DNA of 64,000 nucleotides from an uncultured Latescibacterota bacterium (lineage in GTDB: Bacteria > Latescibacterota > UBA2968 > UBA8231), in contig OX638377.1 of assembly GCA_951813615.1 (NCBI GenBank), positions 5,429,739 through 5,493,738 on the forward strand. The letters run 5' to 3'. Position numbers and translations under genes: made by a program. The stretch's first letter is position 1, and every line of letters begins with the position of its first letter. This document shows positions 26,222-34,869 of this stretch, one piece after another. Under the pieces are notes generated by a model. The model saw only the letters and a program-made list of their open reading frames with translations, was not told the DNA's origin and did no database searches.

Positions 26222-26486
26222 TTCGATAATTCATTGTATGGAATCCACAAACTCAGTCAAGGTCGGCAAAGTCATTCTCCGAGCCCGGTGTTCATATCGG
26301 CTGGATAGTATCGCCAAAGACGTTGAAACTCGTTTTTTGCCTCTCTATGCGCTCTTTGGCCACAGCTAAGCCCTGCTGAGGGGTGATTATCGCCATCAAC
26401 ACCTCTGCTTAGCTAGGAAAAACGCTTGCGGCGGTTATATCGGCCGGCTAGTATCGCCAGAAACTTCTCAAAGAAAGGAACGCACC
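26222..26486. other. Divergent intergenic region with an imperfect 22-bp direct repeat
   Basis: 265 bases between higB (leftward) and the ankyrin gene (rightward). It contains TATCGGCTGGATAGTATCGC+CA at 26294-26315 and a copy with two changes at 26438-26459 (20 of 22 identical), one near each gene. The embedded TAGTAT could serve as a -10 element. No other gene or RNA seen. Confidence 0.5.
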
Positions 26487-27288
26487 ATGGCCGAGCAAAC
26501 GCCGACCGTGCAACAGTTGTGTGATGCCGCCCAAGCAGGCGATCTAGCCCAAGTCGAGGAGATACTTGCCCAAAACGCCCTGCTCGCCCGCCAGCCCATC
26601 ACCCAAAACGGCCAGTTGGCGATCCAGTTCGCCGCCCGCGAGGGGTACGCCGAGATAGTTGCCGCGCTCTTAGCGGCTGGGGCCGACCCCCAGCGCGGCG
26701 TGTACCCCAACCGCCGCGCCACCAGTGCCCTCGCCTACGCCCGCGCCCGCGGCTACTATCCTCTGGGGCGCGGCCCTCAGCGGCAACGTCGCTCTGGTGC
26801 GGCTGTGTTACCGCTACGATGTGTCGGGCATGGATTCGTTCAGGACGCTTTATCAGCCGTTGCGCGGTCGGCGCGGACAGGCCATGCGGCGCTACGCTAA
26901 TGGCCAAGGGGACGAACACGCCGACAAAGTCGAAATCCTGCGCCTGATGCTCGCCCAAGGGGCCGACCCCAAGGCCACGGATGCCAAGAACATGACGCTC
27001 CTACACCGCTTGGCCGGCGAGACTTCGCACTGGGCCGACGAAGAGAAGCTCCCGTTCGCCGAATTGCTCCTAGACTATGGTGCCGACTTGGAAACCCGCG
27101 ACGACGAACTCCAATCCACGCCCCTGGGCCACGCCTGCCGCTACGGCTTGGCCCAGCTCGCTGCTTTGCTTTTGGAGCACGGGGCCTCGGTCGAGCCGCT
27201 GGCGGGTGCGCCATGGACGGCTCCGCTAGCTTGGGCCGAGCAACAGGGCCACACCGAAATCGCCGCGCTTTTGCAAAGCCGCGCCTGA
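26487..27288 (+). pseudogene. Ankyrin-repeat protein split by a +1 frameshift
   Basis: ATG 26487 has AAAGGA seven bases upstream. The first frame encodes ankyrin units ('LCDAAQAGDLAQVEEILAQ', 'AIQFAAREGYAEIVAALLAA') up to 'YARARGYY' at about 26759, then reads unlike any repeat until it stops at 26900. The ankyrin pattern resumes in the +1 frame at 'LWGAALSGNVALVRLC' and continues through 'HGASVEP' and 'EQQGHTEIAALLQS' to 27288. Removing one C of the CC at 26760-26761 gives one continuous 266-residue protein. Either a real inactivating insertion or an assembly error; most of the coding sequence on both sides is intact. Confidence 0.75.
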
Positions 27289-27325
27289 CGCTTAGCGCAC
27301 CGGGAGGAGTTACCGGCCTATAACA

Positions 27326-28543
27326 TCAGTAGTAAAAACTAATCTGCAATAACCCGCTCTTTGCCCCACCGCCGTACTCGCTTCGCAAGACAGCTCCACT
27401 CGGCTTCTCCCCATAGGGCCAGTACGCTCTAGCCGCTAGCGTCAGCGCGTCGGAGAAAATCCACGTCACCACGCCCGTTAGCACCCCGGAGCCATCTCTT
27501 GGCGAGAAGAGCCAACCCAGCGTCCTCGGCACGGTGCCGGTGATTCCCTGCGATAGCTGCACGGCACCGGCGTGCCGCCCCAAGATCTGCGCGTCTCCTT
27601 GGATCAGACGCGCTAGGTACGGGGACGCCGCTAGCTCGACAATATCGCTGACGCCAAAGCCCGAAAAGTGATATTCGCCCACGAGCAACAGGCCGCCTTG
27701 GGTGTCCCACGCGTACGAGCCGCCCAAAAGCGCCTTGAACACCACCTCACCTCCTTCTGTGGCGAGCGTCTTGAACGACGCCAGTTCGCCGTGTATCTCA
27801 GCACCTTTGACCCGCATAGATGCGGCTGCCCCCACAAAGCCATCGCCGCGGCGACGCCCTAGCAGCAATTCCCCATCGAGCGCACCACTGTGGCCGTAGA
27901 GCCGCCCCACAAAAGCCGATTCGTCAACCGACTCGCCGCAGGCTGCTACCGCGTCTAGCGAAAAGCGATCCGCGAGCGGCACGGAAATGCGCAGCGCATC
28001 GACCCCGCGCCGCCATTCGCGATCGCTTTCTAAGGGATTAAACGGCGCGAAAATGTCCACCGCACCAAAGAGCACGCCGCGCCCCCACCCAATAGCTTGA
28101 CGACCGATCTGTAGCTCGCCACGCCCTAGGTGCCAAGCAACAAATGCGCGGTCTAGCTCGTGCCGATAGGCCACGTTCTCGCCCGTAGCCAGCGCATCAT
28201 CGAGCTGTCTGAGCCGATACGGCGCGCGGATCTCCGGCACCAAGATACCCGCGCCCCCACCAGCGCCCGCACCCGTAGAAACCGCCCGCACCCGTTGCTC
28301 ATAGGCCACGCGCACGTGCAAATCCGTCGCGGCCTGGCCTCGCAGCGCAAGCCGTCCCCTCCCCAACGCGGCCGCGCTCCAGCGTTCGGGATACAGCAAC
28401 GGCGCGTCAGGAGCGTGCGACGAGAGCGCACTCCACTTCAGCGCGGTATCCAGCGCCCAATAGCGGCTCCCGTCAGCACTCGACCACAGGCTGACGCCAA
28501 ACGCGGGCTGCGCCGCCAAAAGAACCGCCAGCGTCAACCGCAT
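27326..28543 (-). CDS. Outer-membrane beta-barrel (porin-like) protein of the export operon
   Basis: 405 residues with a short signal peptide ('MRLTLAVLLAAQPAFG'). Alternating hydrophobic/polar strands and 'GRQAIGWGRGVLFGAVDIF' with 'NPLESDREWRRGVDALRIS' resemble barrel proteins of the alginate-export/DUF1302 type. The chain ends 'GLLQISFYY', an aromatic terminal residue as required for outer-membrane insertion. Overlaps the ATPase gene by 10 bases and is the last gene of the operon, suggesting an outer-membrane end-point for whatever the ABC system exports. Confidence 0.65.
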   Translation of the reverse strand: MRLTLAVLLAAQPAFGVSLWSSADGSRYWALDTALKWSALSSHAPDAPLLYPERWSAAALGRGRLALRGQAATDLHVRVAYEQRVRAVSTGAGAGGGAGILVPEIRAPYRLRQLDDALATGENVAYRHELDRAFVAWHLGRGELQIGRQAIGWGRGVLFGAVDIFAPFNPLESDREWRRGVDALRISVPLADRFSLDAVAACGESVDESAFVGRLYGHSGALDGELLLGRRRGDGFVGAAASMRVKGAEIHGELASFKTLATEGGEVVFKALLGGSYAWDTQGGLLLVGEYHFSGFGVSDIVELAASPYLARLIQGDAQILGRHAGAVQLSQGITGTVPRTLGWLFSPRDGSGVLTGVVTWIFSDALTLAARAYWPYGEKPSGAVLRSEYGGGAKSGLLQISFYY

Positions 28544-29235
28544 GTATCCTTGCGCTCGTCGCTCAGCACCTCGCCATCGCGCAAAGTAACCACCCGCGAG
28601 GCATACGAAACCACCAAGGGATCGTGCGTCGAAAAAACAAAGGTCATGCCCATCTCGTCGCGCAGCCGCCGCATCATCTGCAAAAGCGCCTGCGCGTTGT
28701 CGCTGTCGAGGTTGGCCGTCGGCTCGTCGGCCAGCACCAAGCCCGGCCGCGAGGCTACGGCCCGCGCCACCGCCACCCGCTGCTGCTGGCCCCCCGACAT
28801 CTGGCTGGGCCGCCGGTCGGCTAGCTCTCCCAGCCCCAACTCAGCTAGCGTCTCTTCTGCCCGCGCCCGCCGCTTTTTGGGGTCCATGCCCTGCAACTCT
28901 AGCACGAACTCCACGTTCTCGCGCGCCGTCAACACCGGCACCAAGTTGTAGGCTTGGAACACAAAGCCCAAGGATCGGAGCCGCAATTCGGCCCGCTCAC
29001 TGCGGCTCAGCGACCCCAACTCGCGGTCAAAGAGCACAATGCGCCCGCCGGTAGGCACGTCGAGTGCGCCGATCAGATTGAGCAGCGTCGTCTTGCCGCT
29101 GCCGCTCGGCCCGACGGTGGCCATGAACTCCCCGCTGCCGATTTCGAGGTCTATTCCGCGCAGGGCCTCCACGGCAATATCGCCCGTCCGAAATACCTTT
29201 TTCACTCCTTGGGCCGCTACCAGCACTTTATCCAT
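28534..29235 (-). CDS. LolD/MacB-type ABC transporter ATPase
   Basis: 233 residues. Walker A 'GPSGSGKTT' (42-50), Q-loop 'FVFQAYNLVP', signature 'QMSGGQQQR' (~145-153), Walker B 'LVLADEPTANLD' and H-loop 'STHDP'. The sequence class is that of ATPases partnering FtsX-fold permeases (LolD, MacB, FtsE). It energises the two permeases encoded upstream, from which it is separated by a 149-base stretch with repeats. Confidence 0.93.
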   Translation of the reverse strand: MDKVLVAAQGVKKVFRTGDIAVEALRGIDLEIGSGEFMATVGPSGSGKTTLLNLIGALDVPTGGRIVLFDRELGSLSRSERAELRLRSLGFVFQAYNLVPVLTARENVEFVLELQGMDPKKRRARAEETLAELGLGELADRRPSQMSGGQQQRVAVARAVASRPGLVLADEPTANLDSDNAQALLQMMRRLRDEMGMTFVFSTHDPLVVSYASRVVTLRDGEVLSDERKDTCG

Positions 29236-29318
29236 ATAGCAATCCAGAAAATTTGAACGATTCTAGAGGTGGATCGTCTTGTGCATCCCATTCTGCGTCC
29301 ATCTGCGGATCATCTTAT

Positions 29319-29332
29319 AACTGACGTTATGC
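29319..29332. repeat. Isolated end of the CTGACGTTACGC repeat family
   Basis: AACTGACGTTATGC matches the left terminal repeat of the 42166-42300 element with one change. No matching right end follows, so it is a remnant or a chance match, inside the permease-ATPase gap. Confidence 0.4.
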
Positions 29333-29340
29333 AGTGTTCA

Positions 29341-29380
29341 GGAATTAGGGCCGGGCCGGGAATTCCTAATTCCTAATTCC
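29341..29380. repeat. Inverted GGAATTAGG / CCTAATTCC repeat
   Basis: GGAATTAGG (29341-29349) is followed by two overlapping copies of CCTAATTCC (29365-29373, 29372-29380), with a CCGGGCCGGG core between. It can form a 9-bp stem between the second permease and the ATPase gene, possibly altering relative expression within the operon. Confidence 0.5.
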
Positions 29381-29384
29381 CATC

Positions 29385-30623
29385 TCACGCATCCCGCTGG
29401 CTCAGGGCCGCCGCTGGATCCAAGCGCGTGGCAGACCAAGCCGGATAAAGCGCAGCCAACAGCGTCGCACAAAGTCCCAAGCCGAAAGCGTAGGGCAGCA
29501 TCCACAGCCCCATGTCCGCGTAGATTATCGGGTCGAAGAAAACGCCCATGACCGTCATATCGTCGCCCATCGCTGCGGAAAAATCAATTCCCTCGGTCGC
29601 CGTGTGCCAAACGAGCGGCAGCGCGAGCAACAGGCCCAACAGCGCACCGAGCGCGCCCATGAACACGGCCTCGAAAAGCACCAAGCTCACGAGCTTGCGT
29701 TCTCCTAATCCCAGCGCCATCAGCACGGCAAATTCGCGCCTCCTTTCCAGCATGGCCGTCAGTTGGGCACTCGTCACGCCCAAAATTACCACCGCAGCCA
29801 CGACCACAATGAAAAAGCTGGAAAAGGCTCGGTCAGCCGCCTCGTCGCCGCCCATCGCTGGCAGAACTTCGCGCCAAGTGAGCACCTCGTCTCCCTGCAC
29901 CCGCTGCGCCAGTTCGGCCGAGAGCGCGGCCACCTGTTGCGGGTCCGCAAAGGCTACCGACACCTCGGCCACGCCCTGCAGGCCCGTCAGCTTCTCGACA
30001 TCGGCAAGCATCGCGTGGCAGATGGTCTCGTCAATCGTGCGGCTGCCGGTAGATACGATCCCGACGATCCGCAACATCGCGTACTCCATCTCCCCGTCGG
30101 CGCGCGTCAGCGTCAACAACAAATCATCTCCTAACTCTACGTCCAAGCGCTCGACGAGGGCCTTGCCGACGACTACTGCGCCCTCGTCACCTGCTTGCAA
30201 GTAACGCCCCTCGTCAATGGTGCGCACCAGCCTGTTGAGCCGCGGTTCGGCGGCTGGATCCACGCCCAAAAGCTGGACCCCGGCCACCCGCGTGCCAAAG
30301 GCCAACAGGCCCTGCACCCGCACGTGAGGAGCCACTACGGCTACACCTTCGAGACTGCGCGCGACTTCGATCGCAGCCGCCGAGTCCTGCAAGCGCAACT
30401 CGTCGCGCCGGCTCTGCTTCCAGCCCTCGGGCGCGATCCGCAAGTGGCCGTACCCGCTCTGGGAAATGGCTTGCACTCGCATGGTTTGGCCGCCGCGCAT
30501 AAAGGCCGTGGCAAAGAGCGCAATCGCGCATCCTAGCCCCACGCCCAAGACGGACAGGCCCGTCCGGCGGCGACTGCGCCCCAGCGAGCGCAGGGCGTAT
30601 TTAACCGATAGATTTCCACTCAC
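29385..30623 (-). CDS. FtsX/LolC-E-type ABC transporter permease
   Basis: 412 residues. One N-terminal membrane helix ('LSVLGVGLGCAIALFATAF'), a ~220-residue periplasmic (MacB-PCD-like) domain, then three C-terminal helices with the FtsX-domain sequence 'ERRREFAVLMALGLGERKLV'. Start GTG overlaps the preceding stop as GTGA. Functions as one half of a heterodimeric mechanotransmitting permease. Confidence 0.88.
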   Translation of the reverse strand: MSGNLSVKYALRSLGRSRRRTGLSVLGVGLGCAIALFATAFMRGGQTMRVQAISQSGYGHLRIAPEGWKQSRRDELRLQDSAAAIEVARSLEGVAVVAPHVRVQGLLAFGTRVAGVQLLGVDPAAEPRLNRLVRTIDEGRYLQAGDEGAVVVGKALVERLDVELGDDLLLTLTRADGEMEYAMLRIVGIVSTGSRTIDETICHAMLADVEKLTGLQGVAEVSVAFADPQQVAALSAELAQRVQGDEVLTWREVLPAMGGDEAADRAFSSFFIVVVAAVVILGVTSAQLTAMLERRREFAVLMALGLGERKLVSLVLFEAVFMGALGALLGLLLALPLVWHTATEGIDFSAAMGDDMTVMGVFFDPIIYADMGLWMLPYAFGLGLCATLLAALYPAWSATRLDPAAALSQRDA

Positions 30624-31858
30624 GCCCGCATCGCCTCCACCGGCTCCAGCCGCGCCACGTGCAGCAACGGCCAGACGCAGGCCGCGAGAGCCGTCACCAG
30701 TACGGCCGACACGCCCGCCAATACGTCGGATCCACGCACCTCGGGATAGACCCGCGAGGCTATTTGCACGCCTTGGAAGCCCATTTCAAAGGACTCTTCG
30801 CCGCCCAACTCGGCGAGGTCAAAACCCGATCCAGCCGTCAGTGCCGCAAAACACGCGCCCAGCGCAGTACCCAGCAACACCCCCAGTGCACCCAACAGCA
30901 CGGCCTCGGTCGCCACCATCCGAAAGAGCCGGCCTGGATTCGCGCCCAGTGCCAGCAACATCCCCAACTCGCGGCGGCGCTCAAACGTGGACATCATCAT
31001 GGTATTGGCAATGCCAGCGATAGACGCCAAGCAGACGATCCCCAAAACCACCAGCGAATACATGTCCATCATTTTGATAATCCCGGCTAGCTGGGGTATG
31101 ACCTCGTGCCAGCGCTTGATTTCCGTCCCTTGTAGTGCGGGCTGCGCGCCGAGCGAGTCTGCGGCCTGATCTATCTGCTCGGCCTCGTGCAAGCGGACGG
31201 TAATCTCGTGCGCTTCGTCATCCATTCTCAGGAGCACCCGCGCGTCTTGCAATCCGGCGACTATGCCCATGCTGTTGACCAGCTCGACTGGCGATTCGAC
31301 AACCGCCGCCACCTCGTACAGTGCGCTGGCAATAGAGCCGTCAATGTCTTGGCCTACCACGGCTAGTTCGGCACCAGCCTCAATACCGTGCTGCTGCGCC
31401 AAGCCCTTCCCCACCAGTACTCGACCGTCTCCCAAGAGGCCGGCCAGCTCTGCGCTGCCCAACAGGCCGTCCGCAACCCCTTCTAGCGCCGGATCGGCAC
31501 CAACTACCATCCCCACAAAACCTTCCTCTTCCAGCGCGGCCAACACTGGCGCGTAAATCCTCGGTACGGCCCGCTCCACTTGGGACTGCCCGCGAATCGC
31601 CGCTAGCATGGCCTCGACGTTGTCTAGAGTCTGATCGACGGCTCGTTCCTCGCGCCAGCCCGGCGCCACGATCTGCACGTGGCCCACCAAAGGACCGGTC
31701 ACCGAATCGAAGTAGTGGTCGGCATAGCCGCGCATGATCCCGGCCGTGGCCAAGAAGGCAAACTGCCCCAGCCCTATCGCCGCTATCGCCAAGGCCGCGC
31801 GCTTGCGGTTGCGGCCCAAGCCACGCCAAGCTAGGCGCAGTGTGCTGTTTGCGGCCAT
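30620..31858 (-). CDS. FtsX/LolC-E-type ABC transporter permease
   Basis: 412 residues, same topology as the downstream permease: helix 'ALAIAAIGLGQFAFLATAGI', periplasmic domain, then 'FERRRELGMLLALGANPGRL' and three helices. The ATG immediately follows the LolA-like gene's stop with no gap. The two permeases are clearly paralogous but diverged, consistent with a LolC/LolE-like heterodimer. Confidence 0.88.
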   Translation of the reverse strand: MAANSTLRLAWRGLGRNRKRAALAIAAIGLGQFAFLATAGIMRGYADHYFDSVTGPLVGHVQIVAPGWREERAVDQTLDNVEAMLAAIRGQSQVERAVPRIYAPVLAALEEEGFVGMVVGADPALEGVADGLLGSAELAGLLGDGRVLVGKGLAQQHGIEAGAELAVVGQDIDGSIASALYEVAAVVESPVELVNSMGIVAGLQDARVLLRMDDEAHEITVRLHEAEQIDQAADSLGAQPALQGTEIKRWHEVIPQLAGIIKMMDMYSLVVLGIVCLASIAGIANTMMMSTFERRRELGMLLALGANPGRLFRMVATEAVLLGALGVLLGTALGACFAALTAGSGFDLAELGGEESFEMGFQGVQIASRVYPEVRGSDVLAGVSAVLVTALAACVWPLLHVARLEPVEAMRA

Positions 31859-32617
31859 CTAGCGCCTGCGCTCCAACTGCGCCAAGCTAAAGAGACTCTC
31901 GTCCAGCTCGACGTCGAACTCTACGTGTAAATAGGTCAGCACCGTGCGTCGGCCCTCCTCGCGCTCGGGCACAATCACAATCCGGGTGGGGATCTGCCGC
32001 TTTCCCATCTTTTTGATCTCTTCGAGCTGCATCGTCCGCGAGAGCCGACCCTTGCGGTCGTAGTAGCGCACGAGTATGGGCAACTGCTCTGCGCGAGCAA
32101 AGACGACCTCCACCCGCTCCCACAAACCCGGCACCTCGGGCTTGGCCGCGAGATCAACCTGCCAGCCGGGCGGCTCTTTGCTCGGGCCTACTCCTGCAAT
32201 CTCATAGTCGTGGGCGTATGACGACTCGCGCACCAAGTCGTCGTTGGTCAGGTCGCTGCCCATCCACGCGCCCATCATCAGCGCGGGGGGCACGCGGATC
32301 GTGCGCGAGATTTTGGGCAGGTAGTTCCACAGATTGCTGCCGACCCGCAGCGTGGCCGTGCCAGCGTCGCGGGCCGGCGCGTCAATGACGACTAGCGCCT
32401 TATCTTCTCCTTGGCTCCAAGAGCGCATCCTCATCGTCCGTACCTTTTTTGGACGCTCGATCTTAATCTCGATCCGCGCCGCCGTACCCGCAGAGCGGTA
32501 CATCTCATCGAACTGTTCCAATAAGGCTTGCGCCTCAGGCACGGTGTCTTGCGCCGCACTTGGGGCCGCGCAAAGCACCGGCAGCACGAGCAAAAGACCG
32601 AGCCGACCTATATTCAT
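31859..32617 (-). CDS. LolA-like outer-membrane lipoprotein-sorting protein
   Basis: 252 residues with signal peptide ('MNIGRLGLLLVLPVLCAAPS'). The mature part is the LolA/LolB-like half-barrel of the PF17131 type: 'MRMRSWSQGEDKALVVID', 'GSNLWNYLPKISRTIRVPP', 'MMGAWMGSDLTNDDLV' and a C-terminal 'LTYLHVEFDVELDESLFSL'. These proteins typically carry lipids or lipoproteins and are encoded next to FtsX-type or RND permeases. The ATG at 32617 is chosen over the open frame to 32710 because it starts the signal peptide. First gene of the five-gene export operon. Confidence 0.85.
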   Translation of the reverse strand: MNIGRLGLLLVLPVLCAAPSAAQDTVPEAQALLEQFDEMYRSAGTAARIEIKIERPKKVRTMRMRSWSQGEDKALVVIDAPARDAGTATLRVGSNLWNYLPKISRTIRVPPALMMGAWMGSDLTNDDLVRESSYAHDYEIAGVGPSKEPPGWQVDLAAKPEVPGLWERVEVVFARAEQLPILVRYYDRKGRLSRTMQLEEIKKMGKRQIPTRIVIVPEREEGRRTVLTYLHVEFDVELDESLFSLAQLERRR

Positions 32618-32782
32618 AATTCGTTCGTCTTCTTTGAATGCTGAGTCTGGCAGTAATAGTTGCCCCTTTATTAAACTATTCCGCCGAAACAGGTCAGCCA
32701 AGCGGATCATTTGCGCCCGACCACAACGCGAGCCTTTATTCGTTACGCATCGTCCTGCCTGTGCGCTAAGCTTTGGCCTTAC

Positions 32783-32823
32783 TTGTCATGCTGAGCGGAG
32801 CGCAAGCGGAGTCGAAGCATCCC
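32783..32823. repeat. Widespread 'TGTCATGCTGAGCG' intergenic repeat
   Basis: TTGTCATGCTGAGCGGAGCG followed by CAAGCGGAGTCGAAGCATCCC, with ATGCT/AGCAT ends. The sequence belongs to a short, imperfectly palindromic repeat seen between genes in many unrelated environmental bacteria. It lies in the 261-base region between the export operon and fabV; the rest of that region shows no gene. Confidence 0.6.
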
Positions 32824-32878
32824 ATACCTAGGTGCCTGTCGTAATCAGTCAATAACTCACCTAACCCAAGGAATTTCT

Positions 32879-34051
32879 ATGATCATCCAACCTAAAGTTC
32901 GCGGCTTTATCTGTACTACGGCCCATCCCGACGGCTGCGCTCGTGCCGTCCAAGACCAAATCGACTGGGTCAAACGCCAAGCTCCCTTCGACGGCCCCAA
33001 GAAAGTCCTCGTCGTCGGCGCTTCGACTGGCTACGGGCTGGCGTCGCGCATTGCCAACTGCTTTGGCGCAGGTGCGGCTACGCTCGGAGTCTTCTTCGAG
33101 CGGCCCGCATCCGGTAAACGCACGGCAACAGCCGGCTGGTACAATAGCGCGGCCTTTCACGAGGCTGCGCGCAACGACGGCTATTACGCCCGCAGCATCA
33201 ACGGCGATGCCTTCTCCGACGAGATCAAGGCCGAAACCATCGCCGCCATCTGCGAGGACCTGCAAGCAGTCGATTTGGTCGTTTATAGCTTAGCTTCCCC
33301 ACGGCGGATTCATCCGCGCACTGGCGAAAATTTCAGCTCCGTCCTCAAGCCCATCGGCGGCACCTACACCAACAAGACCGTCAACGTCCAATCTGGCGAG
33401 GTTTCCGACATCGCCATCGACCCGGCGAGCGAAGAAGAGATCGCCCACACCACAGCGGTCATGGGCGGGGAAGACTGGCAGATGTGGATCGAAGCACTCG
33501 ACGAAGCAGGTGTGCTCGCCGACGGCGTTCGCACGATCGCTTATACCTACATTGGTCCTGAAATTACCCACCCAGTCTATCGCGACGGGACCATCGGCCA
33601 AGCCAAGAATCATCTGGAACAGACGGCCAAGGCACTCGACGAACATCTGCAGGCCAAAAGCGGCAGTGCCCACATCTCCGTCAACAAAGCCATGGTGACC
33701 CAATCGAGCGCTGCCATCCCCGTCGTGCCGCTCTACATCTCGCTGCTGTACAAGGTGATGAAGGAAAAAGGCTGCCACGAAAGCTGCATCGAACAGATGC
33801 ACCGGCTCTTCGCCTTCGGCCTCTATGCAGGTGCCTCCACCGACGCCGAAGGGCGCATCCGCATCGACGACCGCGAAATGCGCGAAGACGTGCAGCGGGA
33901 AGTCGTTGCGCTGTGGGAGCAGGTCAATACCGACAACCTCGAATCGCTGTCGGACATCGAAATCTATCGCTCCGAGTTTCTAGGGCTTTTCGGCTTTGGC
34001 TTTGCGGGCGTTGACTACTCGGTGGATGTCGATCCCGAGCGGGGACTGTAA
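32879..34051 (+). CDS. fabV: FabV-type enoyl-[ACP]/trans-2-enoyl-CoA reductase
   Basis: 390 residues, the family's usual length. 'MIIQPKVRGFICTTAHPDGC' N-terminus, extended nucleotide-binding turn 'GASTGYGLASRI' (47-58), and the FabV-specific catalytic Tyr234-x8-Lys243 in 'PVYRDGTIGQAK'. It reduces enoyl-ACP with NADH in the last step of fatty-acid elongation and is intrinsically resistant to triclosan. AAGGAA precedes the ATG. Confidence 0.95.
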   Translation: MIIQPKVRGFICTTAHPDGCARAVQDQIDWVKRQAPFDGPKKVLVVGASTGYGLASRIANCFGAGAATLGVFFERPASGKRTATAGWYNSAAFHEAARNDGYYARSINGDAFSDEIKAETIAAICEDLQAVDLVVYSLASPRRIHPRTGENFSSVLKPIGGTYTNKTVNVQSGEVSDIAIDPASEEEIAHTTAVMGGEDWQMWIEALDEAGVLADGVRTIAYTYIGPEITHPVYRDGTIGQAKNHLEQTAKALDEHLQAKSGSAHISVNKAMVTQSSAAIPVVPLYISLLYKVMKEKGCHESCIEQMHRLFAFGLYAGASTDAEGRIRIDDREMREDVQREVVALWEQVNTDNLESLSDIEIYRSEFLGLFGFGFAGVDYSVDVDPERGL

Positions 34052-34068
34052 CAGATGCGTCGTTGGCA

Positions 34069-34833
34069 ATGAAGCCTTATTGCCTCTTACTAGCGGCCCT
34101 AGTCTGGCTGGCGAATCCCCTGTGGGCGCAAGTCGATATCGAAAGCCTGCGCCGAGACGATCAAGCGGGCTTTTTCGGTTCCGTGGCGATTGACCTGACG
34201 TTGCGGGCCGGTAATGTCGAGTTATTCGAATGCGGTCCCGAGCTTTCCCTCAGTTACGGTCGCGGCGAGGACACGTTCATTTTTATCGGCTCAGGCGACC
34301 TCGGCTGGGAGGGTAAGGAGCGCTTTTCCAATGAAGCGCTGGCGCATCTGCGCTACGTCCGCGCCTTGGGCGCGCGGCTACACGGAGAAGCCTTCGGACA
34401 AGTTAATTACGACCAATCCCGGCGCTTGGATTTTCGCGGCCTTGTCGGCAGCGGCATCCGTTTGGCTCTCATCACTCCAGGCGAGTCGTCTTTTTGGCTA
34501 GGCTCGTCGCTTATGTTCGAGCACGAGCGCAATGAGCTCACATCGGCAGACGACCATGCGGCTCGGACTTCTCTTGTCCGCTGGAGCAACTACTTGTCGG
34601 CCGATATCGAGCTCGGTGAAACGACTCAGCTAGCGGGAACGGCCTACGTGCAGCCCGCGGTGCGGCAATTCGACGACTATCGCGTTTTGTGGGACGTGGT
34701 CTTAAAAGTGTCGATCACCGAAGCACTATCCTCGACTACGTCCGTGGCATTCCAGCGCGATAGCGATCCGCTCCATGGAGTAGATGGAAGTGATTTTAGC
34801 CTAACAACGGGTTTAGCACTCGATTGGAATTGA
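34069..34833 (+). CDS. DUF481 (YdiY-like) outer-membrane barrel protein
   Basis: 254 residues with signal peptide ending 'LWAQ'. The body alternates strands with patterns such as 'NEALAHLRYVRALGARLHGE' and 'AFGQVNYDQSRRL' followed by 'GSGIRLALI', matching DUF481 putative salt-induced outer-membrane proteins. It ends 'GLALDWN'. ATG 34069 is chosen over a TTG two codons earlier. Lies 17 bases after fabV and 36 before the next gene. Confidence 0.75.
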   Translation: MKPYCLLLAALVWLANPLWAQVDIESLRRDDQAGFFGSVAIDLTLRAGNVELFECGPELSLSYGRGEDTFIFIGSGDLGWEGKERFSNEALAHLRYVRALGARLHGEAFGQVNYDQSRRLDFRGLVGSGIRLALITPGESSFWLGSSLMFEHERNELTSADDHAARTSLVRWSNYLSADIELGETTQLAGTAYVQPAVRQFDDYRVLWDVVLKVSITEALSSTTSVAFQRDSDPLHGVDGSDFSLTTGLALDWN

Positions 34834-34869
34834 GAGCGCAACGATTCACGCTTAACTGAGAGGACGGAC

